Shown here: positions 17,185 through 26,631 of the stretch, piece by piece
How the letters are laid out: every line of letters begins with the position of its first letter
Position numbering within the stretch: position 1 is the first letter of the stretch
NCBI RefSeq assembly: GCF_007997385.1
Contig: NZ_VOSC01000030.1
Location: 124,838 to 188,837 of the forward strand
DNA: 64,000 nucleotides
Direction of reading: 5' to 3'
DNA from: Seonamhaeicola algicola
GTDB taxonomy: Bacteria > Bacteroidota > Bacteroidia > Flavobacteriales > Flavobacteriaceae
Position numbers and translations under genes: made by a program
The notes under the pieces: generated by a model
What the model was told of the DNA's origin: nothing
Databases searched by the model: none
The model's input: only the letters and a program-made list of their open reading frames with translations

Positions 17185-19821
17185 TTACTTTAAACTAGCC
17201 AAACTAGCCTTTAATGTTTCAATTTTAGCCAATGCATCAGCTTCTTTTTTCTTTTCTGAAGCTACTACTTGCTCTGGTGCATTATTTACAAAACGCTCGT
17301 TTGATAGTTTTTTCTGCACCGATTTTAAAAATCCTTCGGTGTAGTTTAACTCTTCGGTTAACTTTTTTATTTCGGCTTCAACATCGATAGCGCCAACCAT
17401 TGGCACAAAATATTCGTTAGATTTCACTCTAAAGGTTAATGCGCCTTCAACAGCTTCATCTACATATTCAATAGCTTCTAGATTACCCATTTTTTGGATA
17501 ATCGCATCAAACGTAGTAGATGATTTTTCGTTATTTATTACCGAAAATCCAATCGCATCCTTAAACGCAATGTTCTTTTCTTTTCTAATAGTACGAATAC
17601 CTGAAATCACTTCTGAAGCAAAATCAAATTCTGAAATCAAGGTTTCGTTTATTGCTTTTGCTGTTGGCCAACTCGCTACAATTAACGCGTCTTCTGGCGT
17701 ACGTTCTTTTATGTAATGCCATAAATCTTCTGTTAAAAATGGCATAAACGGATGTACAATTTTTAAGTTATCTTCAAAAATTGAAATAATTGCGTTGTAC
17801 GTTTTAGCATCAATTGGTTGCTGGTATGCTGGTTTTACCATTTCTAGTAACCAACCACAAAAATCGTCGTAAATTAACTTGTAAATTGCCATTAACGCAT
17901 CGCTTAAACGGTATTTACTAAAGTGGTCTTCAATCTCAATTAATGATTTTTGGAATTTAGATTCGTACCATTCTATTGCAATCTTACTTACCTCTGGTTG
18001 TTCAATGCTTTCCGAAACTTCCCAACCATCAACTAAACGGTAGGCATTCCAGATTTTGTTACCGAAACCTTTTCCTTGTTGGCATAACGATTCGTCAAAC
18101 AATAAATCGTTTCCTGCTGCGCTGCTTAATAGTAACCCAACACGAACACCATCTGCACTGTATTCTTCAATAAGCTTTAAGGCGTCTGGTGAGTTTCCTA
18201 AAGATTTACTCATTTTACGACGTTGCTTATCGCGTACCAATCCTGTTAAATATACATTCTGGAAAGGTTTTTCATCTTTATACTCGTAACCAGCAATTAT
18301 CATACGTGCTACCCAAAAGAACAAAATATCCGGACCTGTTACCAAGTCGTTTGTTGGGTAATAGTATTTAATTTCTTCGTTTTCTGGATTGCGAATACCA
18401 TCAAAAACCGACATTGGCCATAACCATGATGAGAACCATGTGTCTAATGCATCGGTTTCTTGACGTAAGTCGTTAGTTGTTAGTTGTTGGTTGTTAGTCT
18501 TTTCTTGCGCAAGCTTGACAGCTTGCTCAAGAGTTTCAGCAACTACAAAATCTTCTTTTCCGTCTCCATAATAAAACGCAGGAATTTGTTGTCCCCAAAG
18601 TAATTGGCGCGAAATATTCCAATCACGGATGTTTTCCATCCAGTGACGATAGGTGTTTTCAAACTTTTTTGGGAATAGTTTTATATCGGCGTTTTCACCT
18701 AAAACAGCTTCTATTGCCGGTTTTACCAATTCTTCCATTTTTAAGAACCATTGGTCGCTTAATCGTGGTTCTATAATGGCTTTGGTACGTTCTGAAATTC
18801 CAACACGGTTATTATGGTCTTCTATTTTTTCAATTAAACCTAAACTTTCAAGCTCTTTTACAATTTCTTTTCTAACTTCAAAACGATCTTTTCCTTCGTA
18901 ATGTAAACCGTAACTGTTTAAAGAAGCATCTTCGTTAAAAATATCAATTACCTCAAGGTTATGCTTATCGCCTAAAACCTTATCGTTTTCATCATGTGCT
19001 GGCGTTACTTTTAAACAACCAGTACCAAATTCAACATCAACATAATCATCTTCAATAATAGGAATCACGCGATTACAAATAGGCACAATGGCTTTTTTTC
19101 CTTTTAAATTGAAATGACGCTCGTCTGCTGGATTGATACAAATTGCCGAATCGCCTAAAATAGTTTCAGGGCGTGTTGTAGCAATGGTTAACGTATCGTC
19201 GCTACCTTCAATTTTATATTTTATGTGGTATAATTTACCTTGCTTATCTACATATTCAACCTCTTCATCAGATAAAGTAGTTTTTGCTTCTGGATCCCAA
19301 TTTACCATACGGTAACCGCGATAAATAAGTCCTTTGTTATATAAATCAACAAACACTTTTATTACGGCTTCACTCATATCGTCATCCATAGTAAACTTGG
19401 TACGATCCCAATCGCAAGAGCAACCTAGTTTTTTTAATTGCTCAAGAATTACACCACCGTATTCATGCGTCCAATCCCAAGCGTGTTTTAAAAACTCGTC
19501 TCTAGTTAAATCGTTTTTATCTATGCCTTCTGCTTTTAATTTGGCAACTACTTTGGCTTCGGTAGCAATAGATGCGTGATCTGTACCTGGAACCCAACAG
19601 GCGTTTTTACCTTGTAAACGGGCACGACGTATTAATACATCTTGAATGGTATTATTCAACATATGTCCCATATGTAGTACTCCTGTAACGTTTGGTGGCG
19701 GAATAACAATAGTATACGGCTCTCTTTCATCTGGTGTTGAATGAAAATAATTATGTTTCATCCAGTAGCTGTACCACTTATTTTCTACCTGTTTTGCATC
19801 GTATTTTGATGGAATACTCAT
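17185..19821 (-). CDS. valS: Valyl-tRNA synthetase
   Basis: An 878-residue class I aminoacyl-tRNA synthetase charging tRNA-Val. It has the HMGH form of the HIGH motif at 50-53, [24 protein letters not shown] at 536-540, the anticodon-binding domain and the C-terminal coiled-coil tail with [19 protein letters not shown]. Length is typical. Just before DALDTW, residues 442-451 ([10 protein letters not shown]) are encoded by four tandem heptanucleotides, an intrusion of a simple repeat into a core gene. A -7 box lies upstream. Confidence 0.97.
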   Translation of the reverse strand: MSIPSKYDAKQVENKWYSYWMKHNYFHSTPDEREPYTIVIPPPNVTGVLHMGHMLNNTIQDVLIRRARLQGKNACWVPGTDHASIATEAKVVAKLKAEGIDKNDLTRDEFLKHAWDWTHEYGGVILEQLKKLGCSCDWDRTKFTMDDDMSEAVIKVFVDLYNKGLIYRGYRMVNWDPEAKTTLSDEEVEYVDKQGKLYHIKYKIEGSDDTLTIATTRPETILGDSAICINPADERHFNLKGKKAIVPICNRVIPIIEDDYVDVEFGTGCLKVTPAHDENDKVLGDKHNLEVIDIFNEDASLNSYGLHYEGKDRFEVRKEIVKELESLGLIEKIEDHNNRVGISERTKAIIEPRLSDQWFLKMEELVKPAIEAVLGENADIKLFPKKFENTYRHWMENIRDWNISRQLLWGQQIPAFYYGDGKEDFVVAETLEQAVKLAQEKTNNQQLTTNDLRQETDALDTWFSSWLWPMSVFDGIRNPENEEIKYYYPTNDLVTGPDILFFWVARMIIAGYEYKDEKPFQNVYLTGLVRDKQRRKMSKSLGNSPDALKLIEEYSADGVRVGLLLSSAAGNDLLFDESLCQQGKGFGNKIWNAYRLVDGWEVSESIEQPEVSKIAIEWYESKFQKSLIEIEDHFSKYRLSDALMAIYKLIYDDFCGWLLEMVKPAYQQPIDAKTYNAIISIFEDNLKIVHPFMPFLTEDLWHYIKERTPEDALIVASWPTAKAINETLISEFDFASEVISGIRTIRKEKNIAFKDAIGFSVINNEKSSTTFDAIIQKMGNLEAIEYVDEAVEGALTFRVKSNEYFVPMVGAIDVEAEIKKLTEELNYTEGFLKSVQKKLSNERFVNNAPEQVVASEKKKEADALAKIETLKASLASLK
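18470..18497 (-). repeat. Four tandem heptanucleotides inside valS
   Basis: On the coding strand the units are CTAACAA, CCAACAA, CTAACAA, CTAACGA. Because 7 is not a multiple of 3, three units cover seven codons, giving the Thr/Asn/Gln/Leu-rich stretch at residues 442-451. The reading frame is kept by the flanking codons. Confidence 0.85.
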
Positions 19822-19850
19822 GTTTGGAATAGTTTTTGAATAATAATTGG

Positions 19851-19858
19851 CAAAAGTA
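19851..19858 (-). promoter_or_regulatory. -7 box (TACTTTTG) for valS
   Basis: The minus strand has TACTTTTG 29 nt before the valS ATG, matching TAnnTTTG. Confidence 0.55.
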
Positions 19859-19998
19859 CTTATATTTCTTTTTCTGTGAAAACTATTATGTTCTATTTGA
19901 AAGAACTTATATTTTTAACATTGTAATAACCAAAACCAGAAAAGTAATACGTACATTTAATGAAGTTAAATATGTTAATATAGTTGTATTTCATCTAA

Positions 19999-20006
19999 TA
20001 ATTTTG
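19999..20006 (+). promoter_or_regulatory. -7 box (TAATTTTG) for the DUF1573 gene
   Basis: TAATTTTG matches TAnnTTTG and lies 52 nt before the ATG at 20059. The rest of the 237-nt divergent gap between valS and this gene holds nothing else I can support. Confidence 0.4.
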
Positions 20007-20058
20007 CTTATTATGGATAAAGTATCTATGTTTACCAAAGAATTAAAAACGTAACGTA

Positions 20059-20490
20059 ATGAAACAATTAATTACAATTTTATTTATCGGGTTAATCAGT
20101 TTATCTGTTAATGCCCAAGACAAAGTAGCTAAAATTAAGTTTAAAACAGACACTATTGATTATGGCACTATAGAAAAAGGCGCTGATGGTGTGCGCGTTT
20201 TTGAATTTACAAATACAGGAGATGCGCCTCTTATAATTACCGATGTTAAATCATCTTGCGGATGTACTATTCCATCAAAACCAAAAGACCCAATTATGCC
20301 AGGTAAAACAGGTGAAATTAAAGTGAAGTATGATACCAATAGAGTAAACCCTATTAGAAAAACTATTACGGTAATTTCAAACGCTGATACGCCAACTGTT
20401 GCATTAAAAATTAAAGGTTTAGTAGTAGACTCTAAAGCCAACAAAGCTAGTGTATTACAGAAAACAAACAAAAGCATTGTGCAAAATTAA
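20059..20490 (+). CDS. DUF1573 secreted protein
   Basis: A 143-residue exported protein with signal MKQLITILFIGLISLSVNAQ. The rest is a single DUF1573 Ig-like domain with the characteristic FEFTNTGDAPLIITDVKSS followed by CGCT and a PGKTGEIKVKYDT strand. DUF1573 proteins are abundant in Bacteroidota and their molecular role is not known. It is monocistronic, closed by its own terminator. Confidence 0.92.
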   Translation: MKQLITILFIGLISLSVNAQDKVAKIKFKTDTIDYGTIEKGADGVRVFEFTNTGDAPLIITDVKSSCGCTIPSKPKDPIMPGKTGEIKVKYDTNRVNPIRKTITVISNADTPTVALKIKGLVVDSKANKASVLQKTNKSIVQN

Positions 20491-20512
20491 TTGCCACACT
20501 ACATTATAAATT

Positions 20513-20544
20513 AAAGGCTTAAACGTATTGTTTAGGCCTTTTTT
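20513..20544 (+). terminator. Intrinsic terminator after the DUF1573 gene
   Basis: AAAGGCTTAAAC (20513-20524) pairs with GTTTAGGCCTTT (20530-20541), with one G-U pair, followed by a T tract. Confidence 0.85.
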
Positions 20545-20545
20545 A

Positions 20546-21883
20546 TTAATATGGCTTTTCTAGCCTAAAATTAAAACTTAAAACAGTATTTCCTCTTTCA
20601 ACTTTTAATTTTATAAGTTTACCTATATTACCATAAAACATATGCATTATTTGTTGCAATTTTAATTGGTGTGTAGTTTTACCATTAATAGTTAAAATTA
20701 CATCACCTTTTTGTAAGCCTGCTTTTTTAGCTGGCGAATTTTCACGAAGCTCAACAATAGCATAAGCAGGTTTTAATGCCATACGGTAAGTTCTATCTAA
20801 AACCACATTAACACCATCACTAGCTTTACTTAAACCTCTATTTTCATTGGGTTTAAAAGTAGTGTTATCATATTCTTTAACAAACCTAACACCGCTATGA
20901 GCTAACTCTATACCACTGTTATTATACCTAAATTCATCTTTAAAATTAGCATTTTTTTTAAGTGTTAATAATGAGTTTTTATAATCTACAATAACATTAA
21001 AGCGCTTTAAAATATTACCAGCAATACTACCATTTCTTTCTTTTACACGTTTAGCAAAAGCTATTGATGTAGCATCAGGATAGGCTACATTTGCATGTTT
21101 TAATTTAAAATTTTTCAAATAAAAAGTATCAACCTTAGTACGTTTACCGTAAACACTACCACTTAAACCATGACCTAAAAAATCTCTAAAAAAAGCATTG
21201 CCAGATTGTATACCAATAGCATCATCTTCAAACAACCATAAGCTATCGCTTCCACCAGAATCTATTAAAAGTTTAACAGGTATTTTTTTATTTTGAATAT
21301 TTACATGAGCATTAATATATGGCTTATCATTATAAAACTCTAAATTAAAACGCTCGCACTTTTTGCATGTTTTATACTTGTATACGTTAGGCTCATGCAA
21401 CCTAATATATTTGGCTCTGTAATTTATTTCAACAATAAAATCTTTAAATAAATCTAACCCTATAATACCATGAATTGGTATGCCAAGTCTTGGAGCAAAA
21501 TTAATATCTAAACCAAAAATTGCATACAGGTGCTGGTTAATATTTATAGCCTCACCTATTTTAAAAATATTATTGGAAGATTTTAACGCTTCAACCGGTT
21601 CACCATCACCTAAACCTCGTAAAAAAAGTGTTTCAGTATTTTTTACTTTTAAAGTATCGGCTCCATTTAAAAAATTAAAAATTATAGGTTTACTAACGCC
21701 AGTGTCTAAAATAAATGATAACGCCACACCATTAACTTGAACAGGCACTACCATTAAGTTATGTATTAATTTGAAGTCTATTTTATCAGATTGCTTTTTA
21801 TTTTGAATAACAAACTTACTTTGAGCAAATGAACTTAAAGCTAAAACAGAAAATAAACAGAAAAAAACTAAGCGCTTTTTCAT
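20546..21883 (-). CDS. Secreted aspartyl protease with two retropepsin-like domains and PDZ
   Basis: A 445-residue exported protein with signal MKKRLVFFCLFSVLALSSFA. Two aspartic protease motifs are visible, FILDTGVSKPIIFN and LLIDSGGSDSLWLFE, as in a tandem single-chain retropepsin-like enzyme. A C-terminal PDZ domain follows (AGLQKGDVILTINGKTTHQLK). It probably acts in the periplasm or at the cell surface. The start at 21883 is preferred to the ATG at 21895 because it gives the clean signal peptide. It is divergent from the aminotransferase gene. Confidence 0.9.
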   Translation of the reverse strand: MKKRLVFFCLFSVLALSSFAQSKFVIQNKKQSDKIDFKLIHNLMVVPVQVNGVALSFILDTGVSKPIIFNFLNGADTLKVKNTETLFLRGLGDGEPVEALKSSNNIFKIGEAININQHLYAIFGLDINFAPRLGIPIHGIIGLDLFKDFIVEINYRAKYIRLHEPNVYKYKTCKKCERFNLEFYNDKPYINAHVNIQNKKIPVKLLIDSGGSDSLWLFEDDAIGIQSGNAFFRDFLGHGLSGSVYGKRTKVDTFYLKNFKLKHANVAYPDATSIAFAKRVKERNGSIAGNILKRFNVIVDYKNSLLTLKKNANFKDEFRYNNSGIELAHSGVRFVKEYDNTTFKPNENRGLSKASDGVNVVLDRTYRMALKPAYAIVELRENSPAKKAGLQKGDVILTINGKTTHQLKLQQIMHMFYGNIGKLIKLKVERGNTVLSFNFRLEKPY

Positions 21884-21997
21884 TAAAAGTTGCATATTAA
21901 TTATATTATCAATTTACAAATCTTTTAAATAGTCTGTTAGTTTACGCCTTCTTTTTAATAAAAATTTCTCAAATTTGCACACTAAATTTAAAATTAG

Positions 21998-23188
21998 ATG
22001 CCAAAAATATCTAAAAAAGGGCAGTTAATGCCAGAATCGCCTATTAGAAAACTCGTGCCGTTTGCTGAAAAAGCTATAAAAAACGGTAAACATATATATC
22101 ACCTTAATATTGGGCAACCTGATATTAAAACGCCAGAAGTTGCCTTAAAGGCTGTAAAAGAAAATGATGTTGAAATTTTATCGTACTCACGTTCTGAAGG
22201 TTCTGAAACTTATAGAAATAAATTAGCCAACTATTACGGCCAACATAACATTAAAATTACCAACCAAGATATTGTTGTTACTACTGGAGCCAGTGAAGCT
22301 ATTGCCTTTATTTTTGGTAGTATTATGGATGTTGATGACGAAGTAATTATTTGCGAACCTTTTTACGCAAACTATATAGCTTTTGCAACCTCTGCAAGTG
22401 TAAAAGTTGTGCCAATTGTTTCTAATATTGATGATAATTTTGCGCTTCCGGCTATTGAAGAATTTGAGAAATTAATTACGCCTAAAACTAAGGCTATAAT
22501 GATTTGTAACCCAGGCAACCCAACCGGTTGTTTATATTCTGAAAAAGAAATTAAGCAATTGGCCGATATTGTTAAGCGTCATGATTTATTTTTAATTTCA
22601 GATGAAGTGTATCGTGAGTTTACCTATGATGGAGATTCGCATTACTCTATTTTAGAACTTGAAGATTTAGATGAACATACTATCATGATAGATTCGGTAT
22701 CAAAACGTTACAGTATGTGTGGCGCCAGAGTTGGCTGCTTAGTAACACGTAATGAAACCGTTAGGCATACCGTTTTAAAATTTGCACAAGCAAGATTGAG
22801 TCCGCCAACTTACGCGCAAATAGCAAGTGAAGCCGCTTTAGGCACACCGCAAAGTTATTTTGAAGATGTAAAAAATAAATATATTAATAGGCGCAACACA
22901 CTTATTGAAGAATTGCATAAAATTGAAGGTGTTAGGGTATCTACACCAAAAGGTGCCTTTTATTGTATTGCTGAATTGCCCGTAAAAGATTCTGATCATT
23001 TTGCCCAATGGCTTTTAGAACATTTTGATGTTGATAACGAAACGGTTATGGTAGCGCCTGCTAGTGGTTTTTACTCATCGGCAGGACTTGGTAAAAACCA
23101 AATTAGAATTGCTTACGTACTTAACAGAAGAAGTTTAGTAAAAGCTGTAAATATAATTAAACAAGCTTTAAAAGTTTACAACAACTAG
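21998..23188 (+). CDS. Pyridoxal phosphate aminotransferase, class I/II
   Basis: A 396-residue fold-type I aminotransferase. It has TTGASEAI, NPGNPTGCLYS, SDEVYREFTY and the PLP-binding SVSKRYSMCGARVG with the Schiff-base lysine, plus a C-terminal Arg-containing NQIRIAYVLN segment. It resembles aspartate-type aminotransferases. The exact amino donor cannot be read from sequence. The stop overlaps the murB GTG start by one base, so the two are co-transcribed. Confidence 0.93.
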   Translation: MPKISKKGQLMPESPIRKLVPFAEKAIKNGKHIYHLNIGQPDIKTPEVALKAVKENDVEILSYSRSEGSETYRNKLANYYGQHNIKITNQDIVVTTGASEAIAFIFGSIMDVDDEVIICEPFYANYIAFATSASVKVVPIVSNIDDNFALPAIEEFEKLITPKTKAIMICNPGNPTGCLYSEKEIKQLADIVKRHDLFLISDEVYREFTYDGDSHYSILELEDLDEHTIMIDSVSKRYSMCGARVGCLVTRNETVRHTVLKFAQARLSPPTYAQIASEAALGTPQSYFEDVKNKYINRRNTLIEELHKIEGVRVSTPKGAFYCIAELPVKDSDHFAQWLLEHFDVDNETVMVAPASGFYSSAGLGKNQIRIAYVLNRRSLVKAVNIIKQALKVYNN

Positions 23189-24201
23189 TGCACATAAAAC
23201 AAAACATATCTTTAAAACCTTATAACACGTTTGGTATTGATGTAAAAGCAAAACACTTTACAGCTGTTTCAAATACAAACGAGCTTATACATGTTTTAAA
23301 ACAAGAAAATTACCCAAACAAATTGTTACTTGGTGGTGGTAGCAACATGCTATTAACCCAAAATTTTAATGGCTTAGTAATTCATGTAAACATACAAGGC
23401 ATTGAAGTAGTTTGTGAAGATGCTAATTTTGTTACCGTAAAAGCAAATGCAGGCACTAACTGGCATGAGTTTGTACTTTGGTGCCTAAATAACAATTATG
23501 GTGGTATTGAAAACCTGTCATTAATACCAGGTCATGTTGGCACTGCCCCCATACAAAACATAGGTGCATATGGGGTTGAATTAAAAGATGTTTTTGTTTC
23601 TTGCGAAACCATATCTATTAAAAACCAAACCTTAAAAGTTTTTAAAAAAGAAGACTGTAATTTTGGTTACCGTAATTCTGTTTTCAAACAAGAAGAAAAA
23701 GGTAAACATGTAATTACCAGCGTAACATTTAAACTAACTAAACAAAAGCATACACTAAATACAAATTACGGTGCAATAACTTCAGCACTTGAAAACATGG
23801 GTGTTACAAACCCAACCATTCAAGATGTTTCAAAAGCTGTAATTTCTATTCGCGAAAGCAAATTACCAAACCCAAAAATTATAGGTAATAGCGGGAGTTT
23901 TTTTAAAAACCCTGTCATTTCGGTAACACATTATAATACACTAAAACATAATTTTGAAAATATACCTAGTTACCCAGTATCAAACACTCACGTAAAAGTA
24001 CCTGCTGGTTGGCTTATTGAGCAAGCTGGTTTTAAAGGTAAACGTTTTGGCAATTATGGCGTGCACAAAAACCAAGCATTGGTACTTGTAAATTACGGTA
24101 ATGCCAAGGGTAATGATATTTTAAAATTATCAAAAATTATACAAGAAACAGTAAAACGATTATTTGATATTTCAATTGAAGCCGAAGTAAACATATTATA
24201 A
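23188..24201 (+). CDS. murB: UDP-N-acetylmuramate dehydrogenase
   Basis: A 337-residue FAD enzyme that reduces UDP-GlcNAc-enolpyruvate to UDP-MurNAc in peptidoglycan synthesis. Motifs seen are LGGGSNMLL, PGHVGTAPIQNIGAYGVELKD, YRNSVFK, GNSGSFFKNP and GWLIEQAGFKGKRFGNYGVH. The length fits type I MurB. The start is a GTG overlapping the stop of the aminotransferase gene by one base, and no ATG is better placed. Confidence 0.95.
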   Translation: MHIKQNISLKPYNTFGIDVKAKHFTAVSNTNELIHVLKQENYPNKLLLGGGSNMLLTQNFNGLVIHVNIQGIEVVCEDANFVTVKANAGTNWHEFVLWCLNNNYGGIENLSLIPGHVGTAPIQNIGAYGVELKDVFVSCETISIKNQTLKVFKKEDCNFGYRNSVFKQEEKGKHVITSVTFKLTKQKHTLNTNYGAITSALENMGVTNPTIQDVSKAVISIRESKLPNPKIIGNSGSFFKNPVISVTHYNTLKHNFENIPSYPVSNTHVKVPAGWLIEQAGFKGKRFGNYGVHKNQALVLVNYGNAKGNDILKLSKIIQETVKRLFDISIEAEVNIL

Positions 24202-24216
24202 TTTAAAACTAAATGT

Positions 24217-24224
24217 TACCTTTG
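24217..24224 (+). promoter_or_regulatory. -7 box (TACCTTTG) for the ECF sigma/anti-sigma pair
   Basis: TACCTTTG matches TAnnTTTG and lies 32 nt before the TTG start at 24257. Confidence 0.45.
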
Positions 24225-24256
24225 GTAAAATTAACTATTAATAAACATTATATATC

Positions 24257-24787
24257 TTGACATCACCTATTGAAAAGGAAATAGTGTCTCTACTTAAAGC
24301 AGGCAACAAAAAAGCTATTTCTTTACTTTACGAAAACTATGCCGATGCGCTGTTTGGTGTTATTAAAAAGGTAATATCTGATGACGAAACAGCACAAGAT
24401 GTGCTTCAGGAAAGTTTTGTTAAAATTTGGCGTTATGCCAAGAAATATGATGCCAGTAAAGCCAAACTTTTTACTTGGTTATATAGAATTGCTTACAATA
24501 CTGCAATTGATAAAATTAGATCTGTAAAAAACAAAAGTGGCAATGAAGTCCAAATTGAAACTTCTGTCGTATATACTTTTACAGCTGATAGCATAAATCA
24601 AGATGTTTTAGACTTAAAAAAACACTTAGGCACTCTTGACGAAAAATATCAAATTGTAATAAATGCCCTGTTTTTTGAGGGCATGACACAGCAAGAGGCC
24701 AGCGATGAATTAAATATTCCGTTGGGTACTATAAAATCTAGATTAAAAATAGGATTACGAGAATTAAAAAAAATTTACAACCCTTAA
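24257..24787 (+). CDS. ECF-type RNA polymerase sigma factor
   Basis: A 176-residue sigma-70 family ECF factor. Region 2 (ENYADALFGVIKKVISDDE and the QDVLQESFVKIWRYA -10 recognition helix) and region 4 (INALFFEGMTQQEASDELN, then PLGTIKSRLKIGLREL) are both clear. The start is TTG, since no ATG occurs before conserved region 2 and in-frame stops lie just upstream. A zinc-free anti-sigma factor follows 12 nt later, so the pair likely forms one stress-response switch. The inducing signal is unknown. Confidence 0.93.
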   Translation: MTSPIEKEIVSLLKAGNKKAISLLYENYADALFGVIKKVISDDETAQDVLQESFVKIWRYAKKYDASKAKLFTWLYRIAYNTAIDKIRSVKNKSGNEVQIETSVVYTFTADSINQDVLDLKKHLGTLDEKYQIVINALFFEGMTQQEASDELNIPLGTIKSRLKIGLRELKKIYNP

Positions 24788-24799
24788 CTAAAGAAAGTC

Positions 24800-25588
24800 A
24801 TGAATGAAAAGATTGCTACATTCTTAAATTCTGGCCTTTTAGAAAAATATCTAATAGGTGAAACTACTCCTGCCAATACGGAAATGGTTGAGTCTTACAT
24901 TGAACGATATCCAGAAGTACAGAATGCGTATAACACCTTACAGCACAACTTAGAAATAATTGCAAAAACTAATGCTGTAGAGGCTCCTAAACATATTTTA
25001 AATAATATTTTAGATGAACTTGATGATACACCTGTTATTAAACTAAATAGTACCAGCAAATACAAAAAATGGTATAAATTTAGTATTGCTGCTAGTATTG
25101 CGGCTTTTATTTTTGCAGGTACATCTATTTACTTTTATGATCAAACACAAAAACTAAAACAAGACACCGTTGTAGTTGATGAAGAAATTTTTGATTTAAG
25201 AGGTGATATTGAAAAAAACCGTAAAGCTTTAGATGATGTAATGCGCCAATTGTTAAAACTTAACAACCCTGAAACGGCAAAATACATTATTAACGGCAAT
25301 GAGCGTGCTAAAGATTTAAAAACAGTTGCTTACATTAACCCAAAAGAAAAAACATCAATGATTGATGTGGTATCATTACCAGAATTACCTGAAGAACAAT
25401 GCTACCAAATTTGGGCCGAAGTACAAGATAAAATGGTAAACTTGGGCATTTTAAATGAAACGGACAGAAAGTTAATGTCTATACCATATGCTGAAAATGC
25501 TTTAGCTTTAAAAATTACTATTGAAAATAAAGGTGGTAACAAAATAGCATCGTTAGAAAACGAAGTTGCCGAAATTAGTTTGCAATAA
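24800..25588 (+). CDS. Anti-sigma factor, RskA-like
   Basis: A 262-residue membrane protein. The N-terminal ~90 residues are cytoplasmic and should hold the sigma factor (LEKYLIGETTPANTEMVESY). One membrane helix lies at about 93-112. The periplasmic part contains a coiled segment and, at about 187-255, the RskA-type domain (VVSLPELPEEQCYQIWAEVQ). Paired with the ECF sigma gene immediately upstream. Regulated intramembrane proteolysis would be the expected release route by analogy. Confidence 0.9.
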   Translation: MNEKIATFLNSGLLEKYLIGETTPANTEMVESYIERYPEVQNAYNTLQHNLEIIAKTNAVEAPKHILNNILDELDDTPVIKLNSTSKYKKWYKFSIAASIAAFIFAGTSIYFYDQTQKLKQDTVVVDEEIFDLRGDIEKNRKALDDVMRQLLKLNNPETAKYIINGNERAKDLKTVAYINPKEKTSMIDVVSLPELPEEQCYQIWAEVQDKMVNLGILNETDRKLMSIPYAENALALKITIENKGGNKIASLENEVAEISLQ

Positions 25589-25608
25589 AAGCTTAAATAT
25601 TATTAAAT

Positions 25609-25643
25609 AAAAAAGGTTGTTTATTTTAAAACAACCTTTTTTT
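25609..25643. terminator. Bidirectional terminator after the anti-sigma gene
   Basis: AAAAAAGGTTGTTT (25609-25622) pairs with AAAACAACCTTTTTTT (25628-25643) across a short loop. Tracts on both sides serve the anti-sigma gene and the convergent MscS gene. Confidence 0.85.
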
Positions 25644-25665
25644 ATAGATAAAAACAAGTATTTAA

Positions 25666-26499
25666 TTACTTATTAACCATAGTAACAACACGTTGTGGTA
25701 GTGGTGCTTCATAATTAGCCTTACCTAAAGCTTCAACAATATTTTGACGAGTATCCCAGTAAACATCCCAATAATTTTCACACTTAACGTACGGTAACGC
25801 TAAAAGTTCAACACTGTTTTCTCCTAAATTATTTACGGCAACTCTTGCTTTTAAGCTTTCATCTTTTAGCACATTTTTATCGCCATTTAATACTTCTAAA
25901 ACTATTTGTTTTGCTTTATTAATATCTGCACCGTAACGAATAGCAAAAGGCATATCAACACGTAAATTACCTACTTTAGTTAAATTAGTAATTTTATTAG
26001 CTGTTATTGATGAGTTTGGTATAATTTCAGTTTCGTTTTGAAATGTTTCAATAACCGTAACAAAAACTGATATTTCTTTTACAAAACCAAAAGCGCCATT
26101 TGTTTTAATTAAATCTCCAACCCTAAAAGGTCTGAAAATTAATAGCATAATACCTGAAGCTATATGCCCCAAAGAGCCATTAAATGCCGCTCCAATAGCA
26201 ACACCAACACCAGCTAAAATAGCTGCAAATGATGCAATTGGCACACCAACAATGCCTGCTATTGATATTATTAGCAATAGTTTTAAAATAAACCCAATGG
26301 TAGTTAGTAAAAAAGGCTGTAAAGTACCGTCTATATTTTTTAAATCAAATAGCCTAGATAAGGCCTTCATTGCTATTCTAATAACATAAAGCCCTATTAT
26401 TAATGCTGCTATGGCTCCTATTAATTTTAATCCCCAATCACCTAAACCTGAAGATATAGATGAAAAAAAACTTTGTAAAGATTCTGAAACTTGTTCCAT
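25666..26499 (-). CDS. Small-conductance mechanosensitive channel (MscS family)
   Basis: A 277-residue channel protein. Three N-terminal membrane helices precede the pore-lining helix (IGAAFNGSLGHIASGIMLL), followed by the MscS beta domain (RPFRVGDLIKTNGAFGFV and FQNETEIIPNSSI) and the C-terminal alpha/beta domain. The size matches E. coli MscS (286 residues). Such channels open under membrane tension and release solutes after osmotic downshock. It is a single gene on its strand. Confidence 0.95.
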   Translation of the reverse strand: MEQVSESLQSFFSSISSGLGDWGLKLIGAIAALIIGLYVIRIAMKALSRLFDLKNIDGTLQPFLLTTIGFILKLLLIISIAGIVGVPIASFAAILAGVGVAIGAAFNGSLGHIASGIMLLIFRPFRVGDLIKTNGAFGFVKEISVFVTVIETFQNETEIIPNSSITANKITNLTKVGNLRVDMPFAIRYGADINKAKQIVLEVLNGDKNVLKDESLKARVAVNNLGENSVELLALPYVKCENYWDVYWDTRQNIVEALGKANYEAPLPQRVVTMVNK

Positions 26500-26609
26500 G
26501 ATAATGTATTTAATTGTTAGTAATTTGTATATATATTATCTGACACTTATTTTCATTAAAGTCACAAAATCAAAACCAAAAAAAGTTATAATAGTTTGTT
26601 TAGTATATG

Positions 26610-26617
26610 TATCTTTG
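26610..26617 (+). promoter_or_regulatory. -7 box (TATCTTTG) for the small Cys-rich membrane protein
   Basis: TATCTTTG matches TAnnTTTG, 14 nt before the ATG at 26632. Confidence 0.6.
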
Positions 26618-26631
26618 TATAAAATTTAAGC

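Noticed and set aside
18470-18497. Heptamer array in valS as a CRISPR array or direct-repeat origin
   Set aside because: Units are adjacent without spacers, only four copies, and lie inside a reading frame.
19836-20054. 72-codon open frame between valS and the DUF1573 gene
   Set aside because: Low-complexity, Phe/Tyr/Asn-rich composition, no family resemblance, and it contains the promoter regions of both flanking genes.
26411-26629. 72-codon open frame upstream of the small Cys-rich protein
   Set aside because: It overlaps mscS on the other strand and includes the promoter box at 26610.
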